Assembly (NCBI RefSeq): GCF_017798165.1
Contig: NZ_CP059068.1
Location: 496,001 to 560,000 of the forward strand
Origin: Rhodoferax sp. AJA081-3
GTDB lineage: Bacteria > Pseudomonadota > Gammaproteobacteria > Burkholderiales > Burkholderiaceae_C
DNA length: 64,000 nucleotides
Direction: 5' to 3'
The position numbers and the translations under genes are program-made. The notes under the pieces were generated by a model. It had not been told where the DNA came from and made no database searches. It was given only the letters and a program-made list of their open reading frames with translations. Shown here piece after piece: positions 45,954 through 55,147 of the stretch. Position 1 is the first letter of the stretch; every line of letters begins with the position of its first letter.

Positions 45954-48350
45954 TTAGAAACGTTTCCAGAACTTGGCGAAGTACGACGCGCCGTTCAAGC
46001 CAAACTGCACACTGTCATAGATAAAGCCGTTGTCGGTCTCGTTGGCGTCCTGCTTGGTCGGCTTGACGTTCAGGATGTTGTTGCCGCCAACGGTCAGCTT
46101 GGTGTTTTTGTCAAAGCTGTAGGTAACGGCCAGGTCGGCCGATGTCTTGGGCTCGTAGTAGGCATTGGGCACGCCGTTTTCGGTACCCGAGAAGGTGCCT
46201 AGGGTCTGGCTGCCAAAGTGGATGATCTTCAGGTTGGTTTCCCACTGGCCTTGGCTGTAGTCAAAGCCCAGCGTGGCCTTGGTGCGGGGGCCACCCTGTT
46301 CGATGAACAGGCGCTCGCGCTCCGACAGCAACACCGACTCGTATCCCTTCAATGACGCGGGCGCGTGCACGCTGACCACCTCGGTCTGGCTCAGGTTCAG
46401 CGCCAGGAAGGTGTTCAGCTTGCCGCCACCAAGGTCGGCCTTGTTGGACACCGTGAGGTCCAGGCCCTTGGTCTTGGTATCGATGGAGTTCACAAAGAAC
46501 TGGGCCTGGCCCACGCCCAGCGCGGCCAGTGTGGCGCCCAGAGCCGGGAAGTTGTCGGCGTCAAACCGTCCCGACAAACCAATGCGGTCGGTGATGTCGA
46601 TCTGGTAAACGTCGGCCGTGACCGATGTGGTCTTGCTCGGTGTCAGCGTAAAGCCCAGCGTGAAGTTCTTGGAGTTTTCTTCCTTGAGCTTGGGGATGCC
46701 CGCCGCATTGGCAATGGTGCCGCCGTTGGGGGCCAACACCACGTCTTGCGCCTGGCCGCTGATGAAGTCGGTGAAGGTAGACGAGAAGTAGACCTGTTGC
46801 AGCGAAGGTGCGCGGAAGCCTGAGCTGACCGAGCTGCGGAACAACAGCTGCTCGCTGGCCTTGAAGCTGGCCGCCAGCTTGCCGGTGGTGGTGTTGCCAA
46901 AGTCGCTGTACTGCTCGGTGCGCACGGCCGTCTGCACCTTGAAGCGATCCGTCACGTCGGTTTCGATGTCGGCATACAGGGCCGTGCTGTCGCGGTTGCG
47001 GTTGGTGGCATCGGCGGGCATGAAGCCGGGGAAGCCTTGGCTACCGGCGTTGCCGCCGAAGCCCACGCCGTCGGCGTCAACATACGAGCCGGCCTCACCA
47101 GCGTAGATCTGGTAGTTTTCACGGCGGTATTCGGCGCCGAAGGCCACGTTGGAGCCACCCAGAAATCCGTCAAAAAACTTGCTGAAGTCCAGGTTGGTGG
47201 TGGCCTGCGAAAACAGGAAACCACCGGCCTGGAACACGCTGGCACTGCGGCCGGCGCCGCCCGCCAGCAAGTCCTGGTTGGCAATCGACGCATTGATGGT
47301 GTTGGAGATGCGGTAACGCATCTCGTTGGAGCCATAAGTTTGGGACAGGTCGGCCGTCCACTCGCCGATCTGCCATTTGTGGCCGATGATGGCCGTGCGG
47401 TCGGTGATGTCGCCATTGATAAACGGCACAAAACCGCCGGGGTACATGGCGGCCGAGTTGCGGCTCGGAATGTCGTCCGAGCCCACACCGCCGCGCGCAA
47501 AAGCGGCAGACGATGCGTCGCGGTTCTGTGCACCCAGCGTGAAATACAGCTTGCCAGTGCCGCTGGTGGGCAACTCGCCATTCAGGAATAGCGTGGCGTT
47601 TTTGGATTGGGTGTCACCAATGATGCGGGGGTTGTCTGGCTCGGCGCGGTTGGAGCGGCCGCGGTCCGAATACTCGGCGGTGATGCCCAAGACGCCGTTT
47701 TCACCAATACCAAAGCCGCAGTAGGCCGATGGCAGGTAGTTCTTGCCGTCACCCACCGAATACTGGCTGTAGCCCAGGATGGCTTCGCAGCCTTTGCTCT
47801 TTTTCAGCGTGATGTTCATCACGCCGGCAATGGCGTCCGAACCGTATTGGGCGGCAGCGCCGTCGCGCAGGATCTGCACGTTGTCGATGGCCAGTGTGGG
47901 GATGGCGTTCAGGTCGGTGCCGGTGTTGCCGCGGTTGCGGGCACCAAACAGGTTGACCAAGGCCGTGGTGTGGCGGCGTTTGCCGTTCACCAGCACCAGG
48001 GTCTGGTCCGAACCCAGGCCACGCAGGGCTGCGGAGTCGATCAGGTCGGCGCCGTCCGCACCGGTCTGGCGGGTGGAGTTGAAAGACGGCGAAAGGTACT
48101 GCAGCGATTGGGACAGGTCAAACTGACCGCCCTGCTCTGAAGTTTTGGACAAGGGGATGAAGTCGATGGGCACCGGGGTGTCCGTGGCCGAGGCGTTGGC
48201 ACGGCGCGAGCCAATGACAGTCACACTCTCCAGGCCGGAGGCCGCCGCAGCGCCCGTGGTCTGGGCGACCGCCATGGAGACAGGGGTCAGTGTGGCGACG
48301 GCCGCCGCGCCATAAAGTCCAAGGGTAAATGCTTTGCGCAAAACTGTCAT
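45954..48350 (-). CDS. TonB-dependent outer-membrane receptor
   Basis: A 798-residue receptor: signal peptide (about 1-29, ending SMAVAQ), plug domain (SVTVIGSRRA near 42, then LRGLGSDQTLVLVNGKRR, ILRDGAAAQYGSDAIAGVMNI) and a 22-strand barrel ending in the C-terminal aromatic of YFAKFWKRF. No FecR-type N-terminal signalling domain is present. No siderophore, cobalamin or heme gene, no TonB/ExbBD and no regulator is nearby, so the substrate is unknown. The plug DTPVPIDFI motif suggests the large siderophore/carbohydrate group. A strong terminator follows and a 196-base untranslated region precedes it. Confidence 0.93.
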   Translation of the reverse strand: MTVLRKAFTLGLYGAAAVATLTPVSMAVAQTTGAAAASGLESVTVIGSRRANASATDTPVPIDFIPLSKTSEQGGQFDLSQSLQYLSPSFNSTRQTGADGADLIDSAALRGLGSDQTLVLVNGKRRHTTALVNLFGARNRGNTGTDLNAIPTLAIDNVQILRDGAAAQYGSDAIAGVMNITLKKSKGCEAILGYSQYSVGDGKNYLPSAYCGFGIGENGVLGITAEYSDRGRSNRAEPDNPRIIGDTQSKNATLFLNGELPTSGTGKLYFTLGAQNRDASSAAFARGGVGSDDIPSRNSAAMYPGGFVPFINGDITDRTAIIGHKWQIGEWTADLSQTYGSNEMRYRISNTINASIANQDLLAGGAGRSASVFQAGGFLFSQATTNLDFSKFFDGFLGGSNVAFGAEYRRENYQIYAGEAGSYVDADGVGFGGNAGSQGFPGFMPADATNRNRDSTALYADIETDVTDRFKVQTAVRTEQYSDFGNTTTGKLAASFKASEQLLFRSSVSSGFRAPSLQQVYFSSTFTDFISGQAQDVVLAPNGGTIANAAGIPKLKEENSKNFTLGFTLTPSKTTSVTADVYQIDITDRIGLSGRFDADNFPALGATLAALGVGQAQFFVNSIDTKTKGLDLTVSNKADLGGGKLNTFLALNLSQTEVVSVHAPASLKGYESVLLSERERLFIEQGGPRTKATLGFDYSQGQWETNLKIIHFGSQTLGTFSGTENGVPNAYYEPKTSADLAVTYSFDKNTKLTVGGNNILNVKPTKQDANETDNGFIYDSVQFGLNGASYFAKFWKRF

Positions 48351-48546
48351 AGCTCACCTTTTGATATTGTGTGGATGGGGACAAGCTGGAAATTCTAGGG
48401 GTGGGTGCCCCCCAGTGGGGGCGCTTGTTTCCGCAGTACCACACTGCTATGACAATTTAGTCCGATTCATACGCCGGACTAATGGGCCTTTAGTTTCTCT
48501 AATAGAAGCCAGGGGCCAAAGACGTCTGAAAAATGGCTCTTTTGCG

Positions 48547-50103
48547 CTATGCGATGGCGACGGCGGTTCCGGTCAATTGGAAGATAGACACCACCTGGGC
48601 CAGGCGTTCGGCCTGTTCACGCAGGCTCTCGGCCGCAGCGGCTGATTCTTCAACCAAGGCCGCATTCTGCTGGGTCATTTCATCCAGCTCGGATACCGCC
48701 GTGTTGACACCGCCAATGCCCCTGCTCTGCTCCGACGCGGAAGCCGATATTTCACCAATGATGTCGGACACCCGCTGCACCGAACCCACGATCTCGGTCA
48801 TGGTCGCACCCGCCGTGGCCACCAGGCGAGAACCCGACTCCACCTTGTCGACTGAAACACCTATCAGGCTCTTGATCTCTTTGGCCGCCTGCGCCGAACG
48901 GCCCGCCAGGCTGCGCACCTCGCTGGCCACCACGGCAAAGCCACGGCCCTGCTCCCCTGCCCTGGCGGCCTCCACGGCGGCGTTTAGGGCCAGGATATTG
49001 GTCTGGAAGGCAATGCCGTCGATGACACCGATGATGTCCGATATCTTGCGGGCACTGGTGTTGATCTCTTCCATGGTAGAGACCACCTGGGCCACCACCA
49101 CACCACCGCGTGCCGCAACGGCAGCCGCGCTGGCTGCCAACTGGTTGGCCTGATGGGCCGATTCAGCAGACTGGTGCACGGTGCCGGTCAACTGTTCGGT
49201 AGAAGCCGACGCACGCTGCAGGTTGCTGGCGGTCAGCTCAGTGCGGGCACTCAGGTCCTGGTTGCCGGTGGCAATCTCGGCGCTGGAGTAACGAATGGAC
49301 TCTGACGAATCACGCACCGTGCTGATGGAATCGTTCAATTGGCGGGTCATGGCGCCCAAAGCGCGCATCAGGTCACCCACCTCGTCCTGGCGCTGCGTGC
49401 TGGCGTCAACCCGCAGGTTGCCGGTAGCCACGGCACCGGCCACATCCACGGCACGGGCCAGTTCGGCCATGATCTTCTTTTGCATCAACCACGACATAAA
49501 AACCGCGATACCACCGGCCAGCAACGCCACCAGGGACAGGGTCAGGCTGATGGTGCGGACCTTGTTGGTGGACTGGCTGATGGTGGCGTCTGTTGCACTT
49601 TCGATGCGGGCCGCCATGCTGTTGGATACCTTGCTCAACTCCTTGAACAACACATCGCCCCGCTCCAGCGCGGCCAGGCTGGTATTGGGGTCTTCCAATG
49701 CCATGCGGATAGCGTCATCAATTTCCTTGGCGTATTTGTCGATCAGGGCCGTGGCAGTCTTAACATCGGCTTGTTGTGCCTCCAAAACGTCCGCTCCAGC
49801 GGCCAGGCCTTCAATGACGCGTTTGGCACCCGCCAGTTGTTGTGCAAAGTCGGCACGTGCGGCCTTGAGCTTGCCCTCTCCCATGGCAGCAATTTGTGAC
49901 ACCGTGCGGTAGACGCCAGAGTGCACATTGCCCATTTGTTGTTCAGCGGCAGCCATGGTCTTGAAACTGTCCAGGCTGCTGCGTGAAATGCCCAGACTGG
50001 CCTGCGCCTGATTGCTGAGTAAATAGGTGTTGACCTGACCGGTCAGCAATACCACGGCGGCGGTTAACAACGGCGCCGCCAACAACTTCAATCCCAACTT
50101 CAT
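48547..50103 (-). CDS. Methyl-accepting chemotaxis protein
   Basis: A 518-residue chemoreceptor: first membrane segment about residues 7-28, four-helix-bundle periplasmic sensor (to about 185), second segment ([20 protein letters not shown]), HAMP domain, and cytoplasmic signalling coiled coil. The hairpin tip [37 protein letters not shown] is conserved, given here only as family match at about residues 355-395. The C-terminus AVAIA lacks an NWETF CheR-tether. It lies directly downstream of the liv-type transporter in the same direction, 104 bases after livM, so possibly cotranscribed and sensing the same compounds (inference). Confidence 0.93.
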   Translation of the reverse strand: MKLGLKLLAAPLLTAAVVLLTGQVNTYLLSNQAQASLGISRSSLDSFKTMAAAEQQMGNVHSGVYRTVSQIAAMGEGKLKAARADFAQQLAGAKRVIEGLAAGADVLEAQQADVKTATALIDKYAKEIDDAIRMALEDPNTSLAALERGDVLFKELSKVSNSMAARIESATDATISQSTNKVRTISLTLSLVALLAGGIAVFMSWLMQKKIMAELARAVDVAGAVATGNLRVDASTQRQDEVGDLMRALGAMTRQLNDSISTVRDSSESIRYSSAEIATGNQDLSARTELTASNLQRASASTEQLTGTVHQSAESAHQANQLAASAAAVAARGGVVVAQVVSTMEEINTSARKISDIIGVIDGIAFQTNILALNAAVEAARAGEQGRGFAVVASEVRSLAGRSAQAAKEIKSLIGVSVDKVESGSRLVATAGATMTEIVGSVQRVSDIIGEISASASEQSRGIGGVNTAVSELDEMTQQNAALVEESAAAAESLREQAERLAQVVSIFQLTGTAVAIA

Positions 50104-50206
50104 AGGGTCTCCAACGCAACTCTTTTATTGATATCAAAAGCACTCTGCAGGCAGCCCCTGGGTAAGGGATTGCCCGCTGCAAAAAAGCCTCTACAGCGAA
50201 TCGCCT

Positions 50207-51190
50207 TTATCGCTTGGCACGTCTGTCCAGATAGGCCTGTATTTCACCCACTACGCCTTTGCGGAAGGCCATCACACACAGCACAAAGATCACTCCAATG
50301 ATCACGGTGACCCAGGAGCCCACCTTGTCGGCCAGCATGTTCTGCAGCGCAATCACAATGCCGGCACCCAACACCGGGCCGAAGAATGTGCCCACGCCGC
50401 CCAGCAGCGTCATCAGGATCACCTCGCCCGACATGGACCAGTGCACATCCGACAGCGTGGCAAAACCCATGATCAGTGTCTTGAGTGAACCCGCCAGACC
50501 GGCCAACGCGGCAGACAATACAAAAGCTAGCAGCTTGTATTGGTCCACGCGGTAGCCCAGCGAGATGGCGCGGGGTTCGTTCTCGCGGATCATCTTCAGC
50601 ACCTGGCCAAAGGGCGAATGCACGATGCGCGAGATGGCCAAAAAGCACGCGACAAAAACAGCGACCACCACGTAATACAAGGCCGTGTCCGATTCCAGCG
50701 ACAACACCCCAAACAGCGCACCACGCGGCACACCTTGCAAACCATCTTCACCACCGGTGAATGGTGCCTGCAGCAGTGCAAAAAACACCATCTGGGCCAT
50801 GGCCAGCGTGATCATGGCGAAGTAGATGCCCTGGCGGCGAATGGCCACCGCACCGATCACCAGGCCAATCACACCGGCACCCAAGGTGCCGGCCAGAATG
50901 CCCACCTCGGGCGACACGTTGTGCGCTTTGATGAGCCAGCCCGTCACATACGCGGCCGAGCCAAAAAAAGCTGCATGCCCGAAGGACAACAAACCGGTAA
51001 AACCCAGCAGCAGGTTGAAGGCACAGGCAAAAATAGCGAAGCACAGCAGCTTCATCACAAACACCGGGTACAGGCCCAGCATGGGCGCCACAACTGCCAG
51101 AACCAGCAGTGCGATGTAGGTGACGCGGATGAGTTTGGCGGATTGGGTCATGGACGGGCTAACAGGGGTCTTTAGAGTGGTTGTAGACAT
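50207..51190 (-). CDS. livM: Branched-chain amino-acid-type ABC permease LivM
   Basis: A 327-residue inner-membrane permease of the HAAT family. About nine hydrophobic segments are seen; the LLGFTGLLSFGHAAFFGSAAYV stretch, near residues 62-83, is the characteristic permease loop motif (shown in part). GGVGTFFGPVLGAGIV near the C-terminus is also typical. It is the last of five transporter genes (G-F-K-H-M in transcription order). Start 51190; three bases separate it from livH. Substrate specificity is set by the binding protein. Confidence 0.93.
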   Translation of the reverse strand: MSTTTLKTPVSPSMTQSAKLIRVTYIALLVLAVVAPMLGLYPVFVMKLLCFAIFACAFNLLLGFTGLLSFGHAAFFGSAAYVTGWLIKAHNVSPEVGILAGTLGAGVIGLVIGAVAIRRQGIYFAMITLAMAQMVFFALLQAPFTGGEDGLQGVPRGALFGVLSLESDTALYYVVVAVFVACFLAISRIVHSPFGQVLKMIRENEPRAISLGYRVDQYKLLAFVLSAALAGLAGSLKTLIMGFATLSDVHWSMSGEVILMTLLGGVGTFFGPVLGAGIVIALQNMLADKVGSWVTVIIGVIFVLCVMAFRKGVVGEIQAYLDRRAKR

Positions 51191-51193
51191 GGC

Positions 51194-52078
51194 TCAGGCC
51201 TCTTTGCCAAACAGGCCCGCGGGGCGGAACATCAGCACAATGACCATGATGACAAACACCACGATGCTCGATGCCTCGGGGTAGAAGACGCGGGTCAGCC
51301 CCTCAATCACACCCAGGCCCAGGCCGGTCAGGATGGAGCCCATGATGGAGCCCATGCCACCAATCACCACGACGGCAAACACCACGATGATCAGGTTGGA
51401 ACCCATCATGGGGCTCACCTGGATGATGGGCGCGGCCAGCACACCGGCCAGCCCGGCCAGCGCAGCACCGGCTCCGTAGGTCAGCATCACCATCAGTGGC
51501 ACATTGATACCAAAGGCTTGCACCAGGGCGGCGTTTTCTGTGCCGGCGCGCAGGTAGGCACCCAAGCGGGTACGTTCAATCAGGAACCAGGTGCCGATAC
51601 ACACGGCCAGCGAGGCAAACACCACCCACGCGCGGTAGTTGGGCAGAATCATGAAGCCCAGGTTGGTGGCGCCCTGCAGCAGCTCGGGCACCGGGTACGA
51701 CTGGCCAGAGGCGCCAAACAGCTCGCGGAACACCCCCTCAATGATGAGTGAGAGACCAAAGGTCAGCAGCAGGCCATACAGCGGGTCCAGCTTGTACAGG
51801 CGCTTGAGGAACAAACGCTCCACCACCACGCCCACCACCCCTACCAGTAGTGGTGCCAGCAGCAGCGCAAACCAGTAGTTGATGCCCAGCTTTTCCAGTA
51901 AAAACCAGGCGGCAAAAGCACCCAGCATGTAGAGCGCGCCGTGCGCAAAATTGACCACACCCAGCAGGCCAAAAATGACCGCCAGGCCGAGGCTGAGCAT
52001 GGCGTAAAACGCGCCATTGACCAGGCCCAGCAATAGCTGGCCCAGAAACGCTTGGTGGGGGATGCCGAAAATTTCCAT
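51194..52078 (-). CDS. livH: Branched-chain amino-acid-type ABC permease LivH
   Basis: A 294-residue permease partner of LivM, with about eight membrane segments. Family markers: LGQLLLGLVNGAFYAMLSLGLAVIFGLLGVVNFAHGA at the start (family fit; first 20 residues of the signature seen), and MGSIMGSILTGLGLGVIEGL near the end. It lies 76 bases after the binding-protein gene and three before livM, so the three are one transcript. Confidence 0.93.
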   Translation of the reverse strand: MEIFGIPHQAFLGQLLLGLVNGAFYAMLSLGLAVIFGLLGVVNFAHGALYMLGAFAAWFLLEKLGINYWFALLLAPLLVGVVGVVVERLFLKRLYKLDPLYGLLLTFGLSLIIEGVFRELFGASGQSYPVPELLQGATNLGFMILPNYRAWVVFASLAVCIGTWFLIERTRLGAYLRAGTENAALVQAFGINVPLMVMLTYGAGAALAGLAGVLAAPIIQVSPMMGSNLIIVVFAVVVIGGMGSIMGSILTGLGLGVIEGLTRVFYPEASSIVVFVIMVIVLMFRPAGLFGKEA

Positions 52079-52154
52079 GGGAGCCCGTCAGTTCATACCT
52101 TGCAAAAAAAACATGCGGCTGGTCTTTGTACAGACCAGCCGCCTTGACGCTGGT

Positions 52155-53348
52155 TTACTTCTTCAGCAGCGCACACTTGGACTCGGTCACCGTGGTGAAG
52201 GCCTGCTCACCCGGTACCTTGGCCACCAACTTGTAGTAGTCCCATGGTGTGCTGGCATCCTTGGGCGACTTGACCTGGTAGAGGTACATGTCGTGGATCA
52301 TGCGGCCGTCAGCGCGGATGTAACCCTTGTTGTAGAAGTCGTCGACCTTGGTCTTCTTCAGGGTTTCCATAACCTTGTCACCGTCGGTGGTGCCGGCAAT
52401 CTTGACGGCCTTCAGGTAGGTCAATGCAGCAGAGTAGTCAGCCGCCTGGATGCTGGAGGGCATACGCTTGTACTTGTCAAAGAAGCGCTTGGCGAAGGTG
52501 CGCGATGCGTCGTCCTGGTTCCAGTACCAGCTGTCGGCCAGTTGCAGGCCTTCGGTGTTGGCCAGACCCAGGCTGTGCACGTCGTTGATGAACACCAGCA
52601 GGCCGGCGATCTTCATGGTCTTGTTGATGCCGAACTCTTTGGCGGCTTTCATGGCGTTGGTGAAGTCACCACCGGCATTGGCCAGTGCCAGAATCTGGGC
52701 CTTGGACGACTGCGCCTGCAACAGGAAGGACGAGAAGTCCGACGCGTTCAGCGGGTGGCGCACGGCTCCGGCCACCGTGCCACCGCTGGCCTTGACCACG
52801 TTGGATGCATCACCTTCCAGCGAGTAGCCAAACGCGTAGTCGGCGGTCAGGAAGAACCACTTGTTGTTGCCCTCTTTCACCAGCGCATTGCCGGCAACCT
52901 TGGCCAGGGCCACGGTGTCGTAGGCGTAGTGCACGGTGTAGGGTGTGCAGGCATCATTGGTCAGGCGGGCCGAGCCAGCGCCGACGGAGATGAAGGGGCG
53001 CTTCTTTTCTTCTGCAATCTTGGCCATGGCCAGGGACGTGCCGGAGCTGGTGCCACCGATCAACATGGCCAGGTCTTCCTTGTCAAACCACTCGCGGGCT
53101 TTGGAGCTGGCCACGTCGGCCTTGTTCTGGTGGTCGGCGGTGACCACTTCAATAGTACGGCCAAGAACCTTACCGCCAAAATCCTGTGCAGCCCACTTGA
53201 TCATTTCACCGCCGGCCGGGCCGTCGATATCGGCATACAGGCTGGACATGTCGGTGATGAAACCGATCTTGACGGGACCGGTGGCCTGGGCGGACACGGC
53301 ACCGGTGAAAGCGATGGCCAAGGCGGCAACTAAGGTGTTGAGTTTCAT
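52155..53348 (-). CDS. ABC transporter periplasmic substrate-binding protein (LivK type)
   Basis: A 397-residue type 1 periplasmic binding protein with a signal peptide (LVAALAIAFTGAVSAQA). Peripla_BP_6 stretches are PVKIGFITDMSSLYADIDGP, GGTSSGTSLAMAKIA, KRPFISVGAGS and KWFFLTADYAFG. The ligand may be an amino acid, amide, or aromatic acid: homologues with this layout have varied ligands, so no specific call is made. ATG 53348 was chosen; 17 upstream codons have no signal sequence. It lies between livF and livH in the transporter operon. Confidence 0.92.
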   Translation of the reverse strand: MKLNTLVAALAIAFTGAVSAQATGPVKIGFITDMSSLYADIDGPAGGEMIKWAAQDFGGKVLGRTIEVVTADHQNKADVASSKAREWFDKEDLAMLIGGTSSGTSLAMAKIAEEKKRPFISVGAGSARLTNDACTPYTVHYAYDTVALAKVAGNALVKEGNNKWFFLTADYAFGYSLEGDASNVVKASGGTVAGAVRHPLNASDFSSFLLQAQSSKAQILALANAGGDFTNAMKAAKEFGINKTMKIAGLLVFINDVHSLGLANTEGLQLADSWYWNQDDASRTFAKRFFDKYKRMPSSIQAADYSAALTYLKAVKIAGTTDGDKVMETLKKTKVDDFYNKGYIRADGRMIHDMYLYQVKSPKDASTPWDYYKLVAKVPGEQAFTTVTESKCALLKK

Positions 53349-53408
53349 GGTATTCCTGTTAATGGAGGTAGGGGGAAACGGGGAAAAAAGGATGGACACC
53401 CGGGGCGA

Positions 53409-54113
53409 TCAAACGCCCAGGTACTCTTGCAACATGCCCATGTTCTGGGTCAGCTCTTTCTGGGCAAACTGCTTCACGATGGTGCCGTGCTCCATCACAT
53501 AAAAGCGGTCTGCCAGCGGTGCGGCGAAGCGGAAGTTCTGCTCCACCAACACAATGGTGTAGCCGCGCTTCTTGAGGGACAGAATCATCTCGCCCAGCTT
53601 TTGCACGATGACGGGCGCCAGGCCTTCGGATATTTCGTCCAGCAGCAGCAGGCGTGCACCGGTGCGCAGAATGCGGGCCACGGCCAGCATCTGTTGCTCA
53701 CCACCGGACAGGCGTGTGCCAGGGCTGCCAGCGCGTTCCTTCAGGTTGGGGAACATGCTGTAGATTTCGTCCACACCCATGCCACCCGCGGCAACGGTTG
53801 GCGGCAGCATCAGGTTTTCCTCGGCCGACAGGCTGGCAAAAATGCCCCGCTCTTCGGGGCAGTAACCCACACCCAGTCGGGCAATCTTGTGCGGTGCGAG
53901 CTTGATGGATTCTTCGCCGTTGATCTTGATCGAGCCCTTGCGTGCACCGGTCAGGCCCATGATGGCGCGCATGGTGGTCGTGCGCCCAGCGCCGTTGCGC
54001 CCCAGCAGCGTGACCACTTCGCCTTCATGCACCGTCAGGTTGACGCCGTGCAGGATGTGGGATTCGCCGTACCAGGCGTGCAGGTCTTCTATGCGTAGGA
54101 GTTCTTTTGTCAT
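53409..54113 (-). CDS. livF: ABC transporter ATPase LivF
   Basis: A 234-residue ATPase. The Walker A reads GRNGAGRTTT, with Arg (codon CGC) in the lysine position. The signature is TRLSGGEQQMLAVARIL and Walker B is LLLLDEISEGLAP. The H-loop Gln/His region (VLVEQNF) is typical of the LivF class. The KR substitution is odd, but a similar GR motif seems to recur in LivF proteins of this group as I recall. It starts three bases after the livG stop, so the pair are coupled and form the heterodimeric ATPase. Confidence 0.9.
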   Translation of the reverse strand: MTKELLRIEDLHAWYGESHILHGVNLTVHEGEVVTLLGRNGAGRTTTMRAIMGLTGARKGSIKINGEESIKLAPHKIARLGVGYCPEERGIFASLSAEENLMLPPTVAAGGMGVDEIYSMFPNLKERAGSPGTRLSGGEQQMLAVARILRTGARLLLLDEISEGLAPVIVQKLGEMILSLKKRGYTIVLVEQNFRFAAPLADRFYVMEHGTIVKQFAQKELTQNMGMLQEYLGV

Positions 54114-54115
54114 GC

Positions 54116-54889
54116 TTAGTGCGCGCCCTGCAAGGCGGTGTCCACGGTGCCCATATAGGCTTCAATCACCAGGGGGTTGCTCGATACCTCGGCATACGGG
54201 CCGTCGGCGATGATGGCGCCGCGTTGCAGCACCGTGATACGGTCGGCAATCGACGACACCACGTTCATGTTGTGCTCCACCATCAGAATCGTGCGACCGG
54301 CGGACACCTTCTTGATCAGTTTGGTGACGCGGTCCACGTCTTCGTGGCCCATGCCCTGGGTAGGTTCGTCCAGCAACATCAGCTCGGGCTCCAAGGCCAG
54401 CGTGGTGGCCAGCTCCAGCGCGCGCTTGCGGCCATAGGGCAGGTTCACCGTCAGCTCGTCGGCAAAGTCCTGCAGGTCCACCTCTTGCAGCAGCTGTTTG
54501 GCGCGGGCGTGCAGGTGGTACAGCGTGCTTTCGGGCTTCCAGAAGTGGAAGGAGTTGCCTTCGTTGCGCTGCAAGGCGGCGCGCACGTTTTCCAGTACCG
54601 TCATGTGCGGGAACACGGCCGAGATCTGGAAGGACCGCACAATGCCGCGGCGCGCCGTTTGCGCGGGCTGCTCTACCGTGATGTCGTTGCCGTTGAAGGT
54701 GATGCTGCCCGAAGTGGGGTGCAAAAACTTGGTCAACAGGTTGAAGAAGGTGGTCTTGCCTGCGCCGTTGGGCCCGATCAACGCGTGGATGTGGCCGCGG
54801 CGGACCTTCAGGTCCACCCGGTTGACGGCGACGAATCCCTTGAACTCTTTCGTCAGCTGACGCGTTTCAAGAATAATTTCCGATGACAA
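54116..54889 (-). CDS. livG: ABC transporter ATPase LivG
   Basis: A 257-residue ATPase with standard Walker A (GPNGAGKTT), a degenerate signature (LPYGRKRALELATTL), Walker B (LMLLDEPTQGM) and the H-loop (LMVEHNM). No ATG lies near the homology start. A TTG at 54889 follows GGGAGAG by seven bases and starts directly before the family N-terminus (SSEIILETRQLTKEF), so TTG is preferred over the distant ATG at 54988. It is first in the transporter operon. The 258 bases upstream hold a palindromic repeat (54890-55147) and presumably the promoter. Confidence 0.88.
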   Translation of the reverse strand: MSSEIILETRQLTKEFKGFVAVNRVDLKVRRGHIHALIGPNGAGKTTFFNLLTKFLHPTSGSITFNGNDITVEQPAQTARRGIVRSFQISAVFPHMTVLENVRAALQRNEGNSFHFWKPESTLYHLHARAKQLLQEVDLQDFADELTVNLPYGRKRALELATTLALEPELMLLDEPTQGMGHEDVDRVTKLIKKVSAGRTILMVEHNMNVVSSIADRITVLQRGAIIADGPYAEVSSNPLVIEAYMGTVDTALQGAH

Positions 54890-55026
54890 ATCACTCTCCC
54901 GTATGAAATGCGCCCTGCACCTTGCATGGACACATCGTGTGTACAAGGATGCTAAGTAGCATTCATCGAGAGACCGCGGGGGTATCAACCTAGGTAGTAC
55001 TACGTCGGGTACCGTCAGGACGTTGA

Positions 55027-55147
55027 CAGCCTCCCAGTGTTAAGAGGCTGGGCGGCAGGGCGTTCTGCGTAGGTAAAGGAGGAGACCGCGCAGCGGGCGG
55101 GGCAAAGTATGGAAACTGGGGAGCAGAGCGCTCTGCCGCCCAGGCTC
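55027..55147. repeat. GTTTTGC palindrome, copy 2 (abuts hrpA stop)
   Basis: GAGGCTGGGCGGCAGGGCG pairs with CGCTCTGCCGCCCAGGCTC (17 of 19 positions). The core on the minus strand holds GCGGTCTCCTCCTTTACCT and GCAGAACGC. Between the arms this copy has an extra stretch CCCCAGTTTCCATAC where other copies have GTGTCC. It ends exactly at the hrpA TAG and lies before the liv operon. Confidence 0.8.
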
